From Megascapheus bottae (Eukaryota > Chordata > Mammalia > Rodentia > Geomyidae): a stretch of 64,000 bases of DNA. Made by a program: the position numbers and the translations under genes. The notes under the pieces were generated by a model that searched no databases, had not been told where the DNA came from, and saw nothing but the letters and a program-made list of their open reading frames with translations. Shown here in pieces: positions 10,530 to 21,689 of the stretch; position 1 is the stretch's first letter, and every line of letters starts with the position of its first letter. The stretch lies in the NCBI GenBank assembly GCA_024803745.1, contig JANJXV010000004.1:46003358-46067357 (forward strand). The letters are read 5' to 3'.

Positions 10530-11042
10530 ATATAATCCATTTTTAATTTCAAAATTAGCAATGACTAATGATAGGCATGGATATTTCTCAGTGCACAGAA
10601 TATTCATTCTGTAGAAGAGAAGACGTCATCAAACCTGAAAAATTACCTTGCTTCATTTGTAAGAGGAGCTTACCATTGTAATAAGCTAGAAGGTGAGTTG
10701 TGGTTTGGTTTTTTGGAAAGACCAGAGAAAAGTCTAGTGAATCAATTATCTTCACAACCATAAAAGAGCCTCCTTTCTTGAAGACAAGATGAGAACAGCA
10801 ATAAAGGAACCTGAGAAGCTGACAAACCAGCTGCCAATAATATGCCTGCCTGGCTGTGGAAAAGGCTGACTGCAGGTGATAAAGCTGTCAAGGTATAAAG
10901 GACACCCACCAGGGCTGGCTGAGGGGATGAATGCATGGAGTGCTAGGGCTCCTCTGGCCCGCTTTACTTATTAGAAGAAGGTAAAGGAAGATTGGCAACT
11001 GTCTTTCTGTAAAACTGTAACTCTTGCTATTAGCATTGCTGT
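10530..11042. other. Unique sequence, no gene recognised
   Basis: No repeat or exon recognised. Confidence 0.5.
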
Positions 11043-11084
11043 CATTAATTATTATTATTATTAATTATTATTATTGTTATATTA
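11043..11084. repeat. (ATT)n simple repeat
   Basis: Imperfect ATT/TTA units directly next to an antisense B1 fragment, in the position of its A-tail. Confidence 0.85.
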
Positions 11085-11190
11085 GGTAAGTGTCTTTTTA
11101 TGTGGCCCATGCTGGTCTCAACCTCAGATCATCTTGTCTCTGCCTCTCTAGTTCTGGGATTACAGATGTATTCCACCACACCAGCAAAAT
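11085..11190 (-). mobile_element. B1-type SINE fragment
   Basis: Plus strand 'tatgtggcccatgctggtct', 'caacctcagatcatcttgt', 'ctgggattacagatgtattc', 'caccacaccagc' is antisense B1. No Geo tail. Confidence 0.8.
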
Positions 11191-11638
11191 ATGTTGCTAT
11201 GAAGAGTAATTCTCATTCTTGGTGTATATAGTGAAGCTGTTTTTCCCCCCCAGTGAATAAGCTAAGTATAAAGTAATGAATTAAAAGAAAAAAAGTGATG
11301 AAATTATGTTATCAGCCACACATTTATTGTATTTTATCAGCTACTCATATGGTAATGTGGAATTTGGGTGTGTAGGGGTTTCAAAAAAGGAATTCTGTAA
11401 AAGTAAAATATTTTCTCCTAGTTTGGGGATTAAACATGGACATCACCATTGCCATGCCACATGTAGACACAGCAGAATCAGCTGTCTCTGTTTTATAAAA
11501 GGAAAAATCAGCGTGGGAGATGTGGACTTCTGTAGGGACAAAACATAGATGCACTATTCCTGAATTTTTATAATTTCCCATGGAGTAAGCATTGTTTTCA
11601 CAAGGCACAGTCCTAAACATACATTTTTACAGGCTTTC
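11191..11638. other. Unique sequence, no gene recognised
   Basis: Two overlapping ~80-codon frames (11306-11548 + and 11381-11620 -) exist but have no recognisable features. Confidence 0.5.
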
Positions 11639-11639
11639 T

Positions 11640-12004
11640 TTCTTTTTTTTTATTGTCGGGGTAATGTACAGAGAGGTTACAGTTACATTTGCCAGGTAGT
11701 AGGTACATTACTTCTCACACACTGATACCCCCTCTCATGATTTTGTCCCTTTTTTCCTCCCTCCATCCCTCCCAATCATTTTGTTTTTTTCCCTTCCCTT
11801 TCCTATTTCAAATAAACAAATAAACAATATATATATACAATATATATATACAATATACCAGGTAACAAAGTCAGATACTGTAACAACATGAGATTAACCA
11901 TAAGGACAAAAAAATAAGAGAAATAACATAGTACATTAAGAACATCAGTCACATAAAATAAAGCTCTTGCTTCCATATCCTAGAGTTCCTTTCATTTAGT
12001 CAGG
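11640..12004 (-). mobile_element. L1 3' UTR, 5'-truncated
   Basis: The reverse complement matches the 3' UTR of the plus-strand L1s at 16.98 and 36.0 kb: 'gaactctaggatatggaagc', 'gttcttaatgtactatgtta', a G/A-rich block, 'gagggggtatcagtgtgtga', 'gtacctactacctggcaaat', then an A-tail (poly-T at 11640). It carries an internal TA-rich expansion at 11818-11860. Confidence 0.88.
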
Positions 12005-12067
12005 CTTTTTTTTCATGTTGGGAAAGTAAATTTTTATTATTCAAATGTACAATATTGAGAGTTTTTA

Positions 12068-12140
12068 CTTTTTTCCCCATAACTCTAGGGTTTTAACCTG
12101 GGACCTTTTGCAAGCTAGGCTAGTGCTTTACCACTAATAA
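12068..12140 (-). mobile_element. ID-type SINE fragment
   Basis: Plus strand 'ctagggttttaacctgggac' then 'gcaagctaggctagtgcttt' and 'accact' is an antisense ID left monomer. Short and diverged. Confidence 0.6.
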
Positions 12141-12324
12141 CAGAAAAATAAACACAAGAGATACTATCCTAGTGATATCTCTGCTGGTCAGCACAGAGTA
12201 GAAGCACAGTGATAAGAATCCAAGGTCCTTAAGTTACTGCCTTGACTCTACTTCTATAATTCACAACTTGTAATTTTAAGCTCCTCTGGGCAGAGTTTAT
12301 TGTTTGTGACATAGACTACCATTT

Positions 12325-12690
12325 CATCCATTTTCTATGGCTATGATAGAACCTTTGATGCTGACTACTTTATGAAGAAAAGAAGTTTATTTTACCTCAT
12401 AGTTGTAGGGTCTGGGGAGATGGTAGCACCATCTTAGCTTCTGGTAAGTGGCACATGCTGTGTGTTATATCATGGCATAAAACCAGAAATGAGAAGCAAG
12501 AGGGTGCAGAACCATCGTAGAAGGGAAAGAGAGTCAGGACAGGTGTCATGCTCACTAAAACAGCTCTGATCATTAAACCCACTCTTAGGATACCTGATCC
12601 CCTCTCACAGGGAGTACATATGAACCCCTCCCTGAGGCTTAAAGGTCCCACAGCCCTCAGGATTGCTAATCACCCAAGTGAAAACATTTA
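12325..12690 (-). mobile_element. ERVL-MaLR-like LTR (fossil)
   Basis: Plus strand 'tccattttctatggctatga', 'aagaaaagaagtttatttta' and 'aaaggtcccac...ctaatcaccc' follow the order seen in antisense MST/THE/MLT-type LTRs. No coding region. Family name is tentative; the resemblance is in motif order, not in exact sequence. Confidence 0.6.
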
Positions 12691-13032
12691 GCCAATTTTA
12701 AACATTCCAAATAAAATATCAGTAAATAGGAAGAGAGAAGAAGCATTCCTCTAACTTTATGAATGCCACAGAATGATGCTGAAATATGTCACTAGCTGGA
12801 ATGAATGGTGGGTAAAGCAAGTTTTGGATTGGCCTTGGTAGCAGCTTTAGAGGGTTTCCTATGCTTGGTTTGTCTTTTCCTCATGGATCTCAATGAGCAC
12901 AGACAGACAGTTTGCACTTTCTTAGCCTATGGAAGAAACATAAACCAAAAGCTGAAGGGGAAAAGTTCCTTGTCGCCTAGGTGTAGGAAAGGCACTTGCT
13001 CCAATCTGCCAAGCAGCGCCTGTGGAAGCAGA
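12691..13032. other. Unique sequence, no gene recognised
   Basis: A short open frame at 12805-13059 runs into the adjacent SINE, so it is not a credible gene. Confidence 0.5.
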
Positions 13033-13252
13033 GCAGGAGCCGGTGGCTCATGTCAATAATCCTAGCTATTCAGGAGGCTGATATGGAGGATCGTGGTTCC
13101 AAGTTAGCTTAAGGTAAGAAAGTTCATGAGACTCTGATGTTCACCCAATCACTAAAAGGCTGAATGTAGATGTGTAGCTCAACTGGTAGAACTCTATCCT
13201 CAAACCACAAAGCTCATTAACAGGGCCCAGGCCCTGAGTCACACACACATAC
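13033..13252 (+). mobile_element. B1/7SL-head + Geo-tail SINE
   Basis: Plus-strand copy: 'agccggtggctcatgtcaat', 'aatcctagctattcaggagg', Geo tail 'gtagctcaactggtagaact' and 'caggccctgagt'. The tail runs straight into a (CA)n stretch at 13238-13251. Confidence 0.82.
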
Positions 13253-13458
13253 AAGAGGGAAGGCATTGGTGAGTGTGACTGTGATCAGGGCTCTGTACAC
13301 TGGGAAATCGTATGAATCTGCAGCAGTGAGCTTGTTGGCAATCCAGGATGACCCAGGAGCTATCCTTATGCACATGCATGTAATACTAAATTCACTTATC
13401 AGAGCACTCAGAAAATAGCTGTATTGTGAGAGCCTATTTGCTGGCACATGCATATGTG

Positions 13459-13700
13459 TAGTCTTGGAACTTTAACTCAAAGCTTGTGTGCTTTTCCCCA
13501 CTTTTTTGTTGTTGCTGTTTGTTTGTTTCCTTTTCTTGTTCTCAGGGTTAGCCCTCTATCACTTGAGCCACACACCTGTTTCTGGATTTTGGTTGCTATT
13601 GGAGCCTTCTTGGTCTGGTTTTGAGCCAAGATCGTCATATTAAGATATATTAACCTCTGGGGTAGCTTCAACTACAGGCATGAGCCATTGGTACCAGTTC
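13459..13700 (-). mobile_element. B1/7SL-head + Geo-tail SINE (rearranged)
   Basis: Antisense Geo ('ggaactttaactcaaagctt', 'cactatcacttgagccacac' type) and head ('ctacaggcatgagccattgg') flank a T/G-rich insertion at about 13500-13540 (repeated 'tgttgttgctgtttgtttg'). Diverged. Confidence 0.7.
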
Positions 13701-15067
13701 TATTCCAGAATACTTCTTTTTAAACTCTTCATTCATATGTCTACCATATTGTCATGTGGAAACTGTGGTGTACATCTAAAAGTCAGGTTCCAAACAATTA
13801 AGACTCTACATTGAGACTATTTATTCATTTGACTTACTAATTCATGAAGCAGCACATCTGAAAACATAGATTAAGGACAAGCCCACACCAGACAAAATTT
13901 CAAACTTGGAAATGTCAAAATTTGGGGAAGAAGAAATTCCTTTTCTACTGATCAATTTAAAAGCAAACTTACAAAAATGTGTTAGAACATTAATGGGTTC
14001 ACTAGTGGTTCTGATGTTAGAAACAGCTCAGTTTCTAACTCTATGGCCTAATCAAATAATCCTTTTTATACCTGACAAAATATACTGTAGATGTTGTGTG
14101 CTGTTTGCAATTGTGTCATTCTATATTTCTGGCCATGGAACAGTCACCACTGCAGAGAGCAGTCACCACTGCAGAGAGCTTTTGAGACTACTTCCAGAAG
14201 TATCCTTCAGCTAAGCATTAGTTCTTGAGGAACCAGTTTCCATGTAAACTGCCTCTATTTCTTTGCCTCCAATCTTATAGCTTCCAGTGATTACTCCTGA
14301 TCAGCAAATAGTAGCACATGTTAGGTTTCTCAGCCTTGCTGGAGTACCACTTTAACTTGTTGTCTGTAAGTACTTGATAAAAAAGGTAGACTACTTTTGT
14401 ATTGATGTATGGTTGAATTGTCTTGTTTCCCATGTTTAAAGATCTAAATGCCTTTTTTCATCTCAAGGGAAAGAACCATGTCTCTCTTCTTACGTGCTGT
14501 AGGGTTTCTCCTCTTAAACAAGGAGGAAGTTGGTGTGATTTTATGGACAGCAGAAGCTTTCTTTGGAAGTTCTCTGTGCCATCATTTTCACGACTAGACA
14601 CCGCAAAGTTATAGTGCTTGTTAGTGTTTTGAGCCCTTCTCACCTGCTCAGAGCTTACCCATCCCTGCATCAGTGGAGATAGTTCCCTGAAGATTTAGGC
14701 CATGTCTGATGATCCACAATGGAGTGGAGGAAGAATGGGAGAGCAAACGTATTCCATGTAAATTACAGTCCCGATGAACATTGCTGTCTCCATTCCAGCC
14801 ATCTTAAAGCTCTTTTCTCCCCCATAAGTCTTTTTTTTCATTAATGACTTGATAATTGATTTAAGTGCCTCCTTTCTGGACATCTTGTTTTTCTCATAAG
14901 AATGGAGATGTAGAGAACTGTTGACAAGTCTATATAGAAGCCTGTGTAGCTTCTAACCCATTGCTAGAATATCTTGGGAAGAAGTTGACCACTCCCTCAT
15001 TTCCCAGTCCTGGAATTATGCTGTGTATCTGTCAAGAAGGTCCTGCAGTGATGGCATCTATTTATTT

Positions 15068-15068
<1 letters not shown>
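13701..15068. other. Unique sequence, no gene recognised
   Basis: No gene. Contains an exact 19-bp tandem duplication at 14141-14178 and an A/T-motif-rich block near 14700-14890. A 102-codon frame at 13906-14214 crosses the duplication and has no known domain. Confidence 0.5.
14141..14178. repeat. 19-bp exact tandem duplication
   Basis: 'cagtcaccactgcagagag' occurs twice head to tail with no mismatch. Confidence 0.97.

Positions 15069-15126
<58 letters not shown>
15069..15126. repeat. (TG)n microsatellite
   Basis: About 28 TG units with one early interruption ('gtgtttgtgtgt'). Confidence 0.96.
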
Positions 15127-15129
<3 letters not shown>

Positions 15130-15429
15130 ATGAATAAAATACTTTATGAAAACTTCCCTTCCCTCTGTGGGCATTCCTCTGTAGACAGCCTTGATTAGTT
15201 TTTGCACTGAACAGCCACTACATACCAGCGATGGTTCCTGGCACAGAGCAAGAATGGAAGCAACAATGGCCAAGGAAATGAATGAATAAATAGGGTCAAT
15301 TCCTGTTGTGTGGAATATAACTCGATGTCAGTGAGTGAGGAATTGACTGGGTATTCCAAGAAGATGCTTCTCCAAATAGAATCTTTTGGGAAGATCACTC
15401 TAAGAGGCTATTTATATATTGATGCTTGA
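15127..15429. other. Unique sequence, no gene recognised
   Basis: Weak L2/MIR-like wording ('cctggcacagagcaagaatg', 'aaatgaatgaataaatag') near 15235-15290, too diverged to assign. Confidence 0.4.
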
Positions 15430-15645
15430 CGCACCAAGAATTTGGCCTAGTGGTAGAGTGCCTGCCTCGCTTGCAGGAAGACCCAGGTTCAATTCCTCAG
15501 TACCATAAACATAGAAAAATCCGGAACTGGTGCTGGGCTCACGTGGTAGAACACTAGCCTTGAGGAAAGCCCAAAGACAGTGCTCAGGCCCTGAGTTCAT
15601 ACCCCAGGACTGGAAAAAAAGAAAAGAAAAGAAAAGAAAACCTAC
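15430..15645 (+). mobile_element. IDL-Geo dimeric SINE
   Basis: Full-length plus-strand copy with an A-tail grown into (GAAAA)n at 15617-15641. The flanks share 'attgatgcttgac' (before) and 'attgatacttgac' (after), a 13-bp TSD with one mismatch. Confidence 0.92.
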
Positions 15646-16957
15646 ATTGATACTTGACCAAGGGGAAGGCCTCACACAGTATGAGGGAGAGGAAAATGTT
15701 CAGAGGTAGAGAAACTTTGACTGAAATGGTTGGCAAAGGGTCATTGTATCTGGAGCAAAGTGAGTGATGGAGTGTGGTAAATGGGGGTGGGATGGGAGAA
15801 GGCAAAGTCAGACTTTGTCTGAACACAGAGTGAAGTCGTACTGATGGTTTACAGTAAGCATTTGTGTGGCTCATGATAAGTTCTCATCTGATCATAGATC
15901 ATAGCACTGACAATATTACACTGTATATGCATCTGTTTCACATTTCCTCAGGGTACCACTTTAGGTGAGATGTGAAGAGATGAGAAGCTAGGTGACCATG
16001 TCATCCCTAAGGGTGTGGGCTAAAGTATAGGCTGTTCCTGTTTTTGTTCTGACCTTCCTGTTTATCCAGAGTCATTCTGAGACACTTGCATTTGGCAGCC
16101 CACACAGCACTTAACTGCCACCATGCAAATAAATATTAATCTATCAAGAATTCAAGGCCAGCCTGTTTTTATCCCCATTAACCTCTGGCTAGCCCCACAG
16201 TTCTCCAATAAAAAGAGTTCCATTTCCTAATCAATGGTCACTTCCCAGTGGAAATCATAATTATGGCTATGTAGCATTCAGTTAGCATACATAACTTTTA
16301 CGAGGGTGACTGACAGAACTGAGGCAACAGGACATAATTTTGCTTGCCTAACTTTGCAGGTTACATAGGAGAGCTACATTTATGGTCAAAATTAAGGCAC
16401 TTTTGAGAAATGAAACTCTATTAATGGTTTTGGCATCAAAATCCACATGAATGGATACAGGTAATTACTCTTAAGTTTTTACTATATGATATCACAAGTC
16501 ATTACTGTATTGTCTAGGTTTCACAATATAATAATGAGTAACATACACTCTTTTTTGCCCCCTTTACTATAGTCAATTACTTTAAGTCCATTTATCATAC
16601 AGATCTAAAGATAAAGTCATAAACTGACCTTCTTAACAGTCTGTCTCTTACTTGTGTTTATGTCAAGCTTATGGGAGTCAAGCCAGGGTTTGTAATCTCA
16701 GTACTGTCCTGAAGCTCTGGAGATGATTAGGAGAGTGTCAAGGCCTTCTGAAATGTTTACTTCCTTCATTTTACTGTCACCCACTATGGGATGAAAGCAC
16801 CCTCAAAAGCGATGGGGTGAAGGTGGGATGGAGGTAATTCTCCTGAAATCTCTGGCCAGACCACCTGCTAGTGGAGTTATTCTCAAGACAGCAAATAACT
16901 TGCCAGAGTGAGAATTTATAATATGTGCCCATAAGAAATGGACTGTCTTGAGGGAAT
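15646..16957. other. Unique sequence, no gene recognised
   Basis: No repeat family is clear. 16080-16360 is a candidate conserved non-coding block with an octamer ATGCAAAT at 16123-16130. Confidence 0.5.
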
Positions 16958-16976
16958 AAAAAAGGAGGTGAAATGA
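16958..16976. repeat. Left target-site duplication of L1
   Basis: 'aaaaaaggaggtgaaatga' is repeated exactly at 17436-17454, bracketing the L1 3' end. Confidence 0.97.
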
Positions 16977-17435
16977 TCCCTCTTTTGTCATAATCAGTAG
17001 AAACCTTGGGCTCTCATAGAAGAGATTTGCAATAGAGCAAAACCTAGATACATAAGGCCATACAGTATGACGCTAAATGAAAGGACCTCTAGGATATAGA
17101 AACAAAAGCCATATAATAAATGATTGTTGTCCTTAAGGTACTATGTTATCTCTCATCTCTTTTGCTGTTCCTTGGTTATCTTATATTGTTACTGTATCTC
17201 ACTTTTTTATCTGATATATTGGATATATTTGTATTTGATTATTTGAAATTGGATAGGGAAGGGGGGAAAAAAAGATGAGGGGTGGGCGTGGGGGGAGGGA
17301 AATGGGGACCAAGACATGAGAAAGGGTATCAATGTATGTGAATGAATGCATCTTCTATCTGGTGAATATAATGTAACCCTTCTATTAATTACAATAAAAA
17401 TATATAAAAAAGAAATAAAAATAAAAATCAGTGAG
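16977..17435 (+). mobile_element. L1 3' end, 5'-truncated
   Basis: About 0.46 kb insertion containing only the end of the L1: 'cataatcagtagaaaccttg', 'gatttgcaatagagcaaaac', a G-rich block (17279-17306), 'gtaacccttctattaattac', then 'aataaaaatatataaaaaag' tail. It is the same subfamily as the 33.5-kb L1. A perfect 19-bp TSD and target cleavage at an A-run are typical of L1 target-primed insertion. Confidence 0.96.
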
Positions 17436-17454
17436 AAAAAAGGAGGTGAAATGA
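17436..17454. repeat. Right target-site duplication of L1
   Basis: Exact copy of 16958-16976. Confidence 0.97.
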
Positions 17455-17654
17455 ATTTATAGTTATTGACATTTCTGAAAGAAAAACTTTAGCTGGCAAG
17501 AATAATTCCCGTTAGATCTTTAAACAACTCTTAATTGGATATATTTGCCTATTGGCTCAAAGAGCACAATACTTTGGGTCAGTTTAACACTGTAGCCTCT
17601 TTTCCTGCACATACCCACACTGAAGCCAAATATCACCTAGTTAAAAATGCTCTT

Positions 17655-17745
17655 CAAAACTGGGGATGTAGTTTTAGTGGTAGAGCACATGCTTAACATG
17701 TATGAAGCTCTGGATTCAATTCCCAGCCTTGGAGAGGGAGGGTGG
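17655..17745 (+). mobile_element. ID-type SINE monomer
   Basis: 'gtggtagagcacatgcttaa' with a downstream B-box-like 'ggattcaattccc' and no Geo half. This looks like a plain tRNA-Ala-derived ID element, older than the dimers. Confidence 0.8.
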
Positions 17746-18344
17746 ATCATGTTCTTCTACTAGTGAACTTCACTGAATCTGTCTATATGACATTCTTAAT
17801 GATGTTCTTAAACATGTCAATTAATTCTAAATAGGAAGTGATAGTATATGTTTTCTGAGACCAGCTTGTTTTTTCTAATAGGAGGAACTGACTGAGACAA
17901 TGCTGTGAGGAAAATATTTAGATGATTTAGAGATTAACAAAGTATCTTCTACCACAAGCCCCACTAGGGTTTTAGTAAGCCATGTCAACACACTATGTTG
18001 TTGACATTTGCAGAGAAGCTCACTGAATCCTCCAGTGACCCATCTCTTCTTTCTTCCCCTAGCCTGCTATAGTTTCCTGTTCCTTCTCATCTCATTCTTT
18101 ATGTTTGGAATAAAAATAAGCCTTCTCCCTTATTTTTATAGCTGTCCTCTCAACCCCCTAACTGGATACTCAATTCAGTATAGCTCTGACTGGAAAACAA
18201 TATTCTTAGGAAAGTAATAGATAAAATAAGGATGACACTGTGGTTGGATTTTAGGGAGGAAAAAAAACTCCACAAAATAGTCAGTGTGAATCCCAGGATT
18301 GAAGGCTGAAAGATATTTAGTTCTTAAAATATCTTGCTACCTAG
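17746..18344. other. Unique sequence, no gene recognised
   Basis: No repeat or exon recognised. Confidence 0.5.
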
Positions 18345-18640
18345 AACCATGCTATCCAATTAAGATATAATGTAAACACCACATAGGATGCAATTGTTTA
18401 TTAGTCACAATAAAAAAATCATGAAGTTATTCTTAGTCATTTGTTATATTTTCACAACATATGAAAAATAGGATCATTTCAACTCGGAATCAACGCAAGG
18501 ATATTGATGAAATATTTATTCATTTTTTTCCCTAAATGGAGTCTTTGGAATCTGGAGCATATTTCAGTCCCATCTAGCAATGTATTTCACATGTCCCATA
18601 ACCACATGTGACTGCGGCTGCTACGCTGGACAGGGAAGTA
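18345..18640 (+). mobile_element. Non-autonomous DNA transposon fossil (hAT-like, MER type)
   Basis: 'atgctatccaattaagatat' at the left, internal 'aggatcatttcaactcggaa' and 'atattgatgaaatatttatt', then 'cccataaccacatgtgac' and 'gctacgctggacaggg' at the right match the layout of a widespread placental MER-type element whose ends read 'ctgtccaa...' and '...ttggacag'. The exact family was not verified. Confidence 0.65.
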
Positions 18641-19358
18641 CAGAGTAAATCTATATTTCCATGTGGCCAATGACAGATCCCGCTCCATGAGCTGAACTGT
18701 CCTGACCAGGAGTCTTCAGTGAGGTTCAGTTGAAACATCTAAAGGAAGTGTTTAAAAACATTTGCAGCTATTTGGTACTGCCATGACATCCAAGCATAGG
18801 CTCATTTCAAAGTTGTTTTTTAATTTGAATTTTACTGAGTATTAATCTGTATTTGAGTAGCAGGAGGCCCTGCCTCTTCCTCACAGGTATCATGAGAACC
18901 ATAAGCTCTATCTTCCCTGCTTCTTCGCTGCTTGGTCTTTCTCACCTTGGTCAGAGTTCCGCAGAAATGAATGGGTTCAAGGTCACCAGTACATCTCATC
19001 ACAGAACTGTGGCTGCGTTCTGTGTCTTGTCTTTCCGATGACCAAGAATATTTAATGGTTTAATCATCCACTTTTTAAAAGTCTTCTTGATGATTCTTAG
19101 TCCTCTTAGATGATCTTTTCATCTCCCTTCTCCTAACTCGTGGTCACTAGAGCATAGAATGCCTGGAAGAATAGTAACTTAGGAAGAGTTATGTGTCAGG
19201 TTAGCCTAGGTTGTTGAGAGGAAGCTAATGACAAGGTCAACAGGGTCATGACAAGTGAATATGGACTTTAGATGACAAGTGTTTGGGTCTTCTTAGAGTC
19301 ATAAAGGTTATGACCAAGTTCACTTAGTAGAGGACACACACGGAAACTGTCTTAAGGA
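18641..19358. other. Unique sequence, no gene recognised
   Basis: No repeat or exon recognised. Confidence 0.5.
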
Positions 19359-19498
19359 TATGGGGCCTAATTCTTTTTTTTAATCACTTTTTTATTGTTG
19401 GGGTAATGTATAGAGGCGTTATAGTTACATTTGCCAGGTAGTATGTACATTACTTCTCACACATTGATATCCCTTCTCATACTATGGGGCCTAATTCT
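19359..19498 (-). mobile_element. Very short L1 3' end with 16-bp TSD
   Basis: The inserted piece (19375-19482, about 108 bp) is antisense L1 3' UTR: poly-T, 'ttttattgttggggtaatgt', 'acatttgccaggtagtatgt', 'acattgatatcccttctca'. It is bracketed by exact copies of 'tatggggcctaattct' at 19359-19374 and 19483-19498. This is extreme 5' truncation. Confidence 0.95.
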
Positions 19499-19572
19499 AA
19501 AGGCAGCAGAAAAATGTAAGTTTTAAGCAAGGATGTGAAATGATAGATTTACCTTTTTAAAAATGCAACTGT

Positions 19573-19862
19573 TGTCAGGTGCCACAGGCTCACACCTGTA
19601 ATCCTAGCTACTCAGGAGGCTGAAATCTGAGGATCATGGTTCAAAGCTATTCTGGGCAGGAAAGTCTGTAAGACTCTTAATTATCAGTTAATCACCAGAA
19701 AAGCCAGAAGTGGATCTGTGGCTCAAGTGGTAGAGTGCTAGCCTTGAGCTTTTTTATTCTCAAAGCTATAATTACAAAATGTAGGCTAGCACTCAGGCTG
19801 TAAGTTCAAGCCTTATGACTGCCCTCAAACCACAAACCAACAAACAAACAAAACAAAACAAT
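19573..19862 (+). mobile_element. B1/7SL-head + Geo-tail SINE
   Basis: Plus-strand copy: 'ggctcacacctgtaatccta', 'gctactcaggaggctgaaat', 'agactcttaattatcagtta' linker, Geo tail 'tggctcaagtggtagagtgc'. About 25 extra bases ('ttttttattctcaaagctat') sit in the tail between the Pol III-like boxes. A-rich (CAAA)n end. Confidence 0.88.
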
Positions 19863-21214
19863 ACCACCCTAATCATTCTAAGCATGTTTACCTCTTTTCT
19901 TCCTAGGACTTTCACTTAAATAAATAAATGAGTAAGTTTAGGGTCTCAAATCTTTTTTAATTTTCTTAGAAAATGATTTGTGAAATGCTGACCTAAACAA
20001 CTTGTTTTCCTGGATGTCTTTTGCCTGTTTTTCTTTTGAAACCTATCCCTTTCTTGCCAATGTCAGAGCTAATCTAGATATGCCATCCTGGAAAAGATCA
20101 AGAGCCTGCCTAAGCAGACCTCTCCTCATCTCATAGACCAAGATTATGTTCAAATCCTAAAAGCTCATAATTGCTGACTATTAAAGACCTCTCTTTGCTT
20201 GGTTGTATGCTTATTATATATTTTTTAAAAATCTGACACCACCTTGTTGACATGTGTGTTGGGCCTTCAGCCAGTTTTCTTGGTGATGGAACCGGATGTA
20301 TATGTGTCATAATTCCTCTTTAAATGCAGGGCTTGCAGGTGATGCTGCTTCTTCATCACACCTAGGAAAGTGTCTTGCTCAGGGTAGAAGCTTGATGGGT
20401 GTTTAATTAATTCTCCCTCTCCTGAGAACCTCACTCCACTATTCTAGGCCACTCCTGTGTCTCCTGGCAGAACTGCAGTCCTCTCAACCTTGTCTGGTGT
20501 CATCAGTACGCCGTGCCTGCAGGCATGCTGGCGGCAAGACACCCAGCCAAGGGAGAGCAAGCAGAGGCTTGCTCAGTCCATCAACTCAGCCCTTTGGGAT
20601 CTAAGAGCCCTGGTGCGCTCTTTTCACCCACCATGTACTTTTGTTCCCCTGGGTAGAATGTCTGAACATTTCCCAGAAACTCCCCTAAAAGACACCAGGA
20701 AAAGCAGAGAGCATGAAAGGCAGTGAAGGGTGGGGATCTCCCCATTTAGTGCTTTCTCTGCTGTCTGCTTGGTGAGTCAGGTTAGTGTGTATTTGTGGGT
20801 ATTTTCTCAGCCTGTGGCTCTGAACAATCTTCCCTTGGTCCAAAAGGTATCACGTTTTCCTTTTTGTGAGAGACTGTGCGTGCTGATGGCGAGTGGGGGA
20901 GTAATGGCTTTTGTCACAGAGTCTGTCCTCCGTGTCAGTAGTTTCCCTTGCCTGGGCTTGTTCCTCTCACTCGGAGTGGGAAGGACTGTCAAAGAATGTC
21001 ATGATGAATTCTCTGCTTGCTCTTGTGCTTTTCCTTTCTCCCTCCTCCCCTCCTTCCCTCTTCTCTTTTGATTCTGTCTTGATGTCATCTCTTCAAAGTA
21101 TACTACCTGTAAAATATTGATTCACAGCAGGCTGCATCTGCCAGGATCAGATTTCTCTTCTGCTGGCAGCAGTAATAAACTACCCCAGACACCGCAGACC
21201 CGGTGCCAGCTTCA

Positions 21215-21215
<1 letters not shown>
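19863..21215. other. Unique sequence, no gene recognised
   Basis: GC content rises around 20400-21200. Open frames of 89 and 113 codons at 20457-20726 and 20730-21071 lack recognisable domains. Confidence 0.5.

Positions 21216-21266
<51 letters not shown>
21216..21266. repeat. (CA)n microsatellite
   Basis: About 25 uninterrupted CA units. Confidence 0.97.
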
Positions 21267-21269
<3 letters not shown>

Positions 21270-21689
21270 CGTCTGTCTTTTGCCTGAGCCTGCATAATAT
21301 AAGTGTCCAGAGGCATTTCAGAAGACCAAGCAACCACCAGTGGGGCCATGAAGGAACCTGGGGTGCCTGCAAACAAAGAAGGTAACTATTCTCATTCCCA
21401 AGCAACAGATGAGTGGGGAGCTCTCTGCTTTCTGGATGGCAAAGGGAAATGAATGTACCCCATTCTTTGCCAACAGGAGCATGGTCTCTATGCTCTTCCA
21501 CCTCTCATTCCTCCTCTTTTGCCCCACTATCCTCAGCTAGCTTGTAAGGTGATATATCGAAGGGATGGTAACTTAGCAGGTTTGCTAAGCAGATCATCCT
21601 TAGAGGATGGTTTTACATGTAGAAGAAGTGAATGACATTGCCACAGAAACAAGAGCATTAATAAATAGACAGCAAGCAAGGTGGTAAAG
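21267..21689. other. Unique sequence, no gene recognised
   Basis: The open frames crossing this region owe part of their length to the CA tract. No repeat recognised. Confidence 0.5.

Noticed and set aside
16680..16745. B1 SINE
   Set aside because: 'gtttgtaatctcagtactgt' is suggestive but the following sequence does not continue as B1.
17655..17745. tRNA gene
   Set aside because: tRNA-like A and B boxes belong to an ID SINE; no intact cloverleaf or acceptor stem, and an A-rich 3' end is more consistent with a SINE.
20457..21071. Pair of open frames (89 and 113 codons) in GC-richer DNA
   Set aside because: No recognisable protein family or splice sites; likely chance frames in moderately GC-rich sequence.
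21103..21501. 132-codon minus frame with a VCVCVC run
   Set aside because: Extended by a (CA)n microsatellite; no protein family features outside it.
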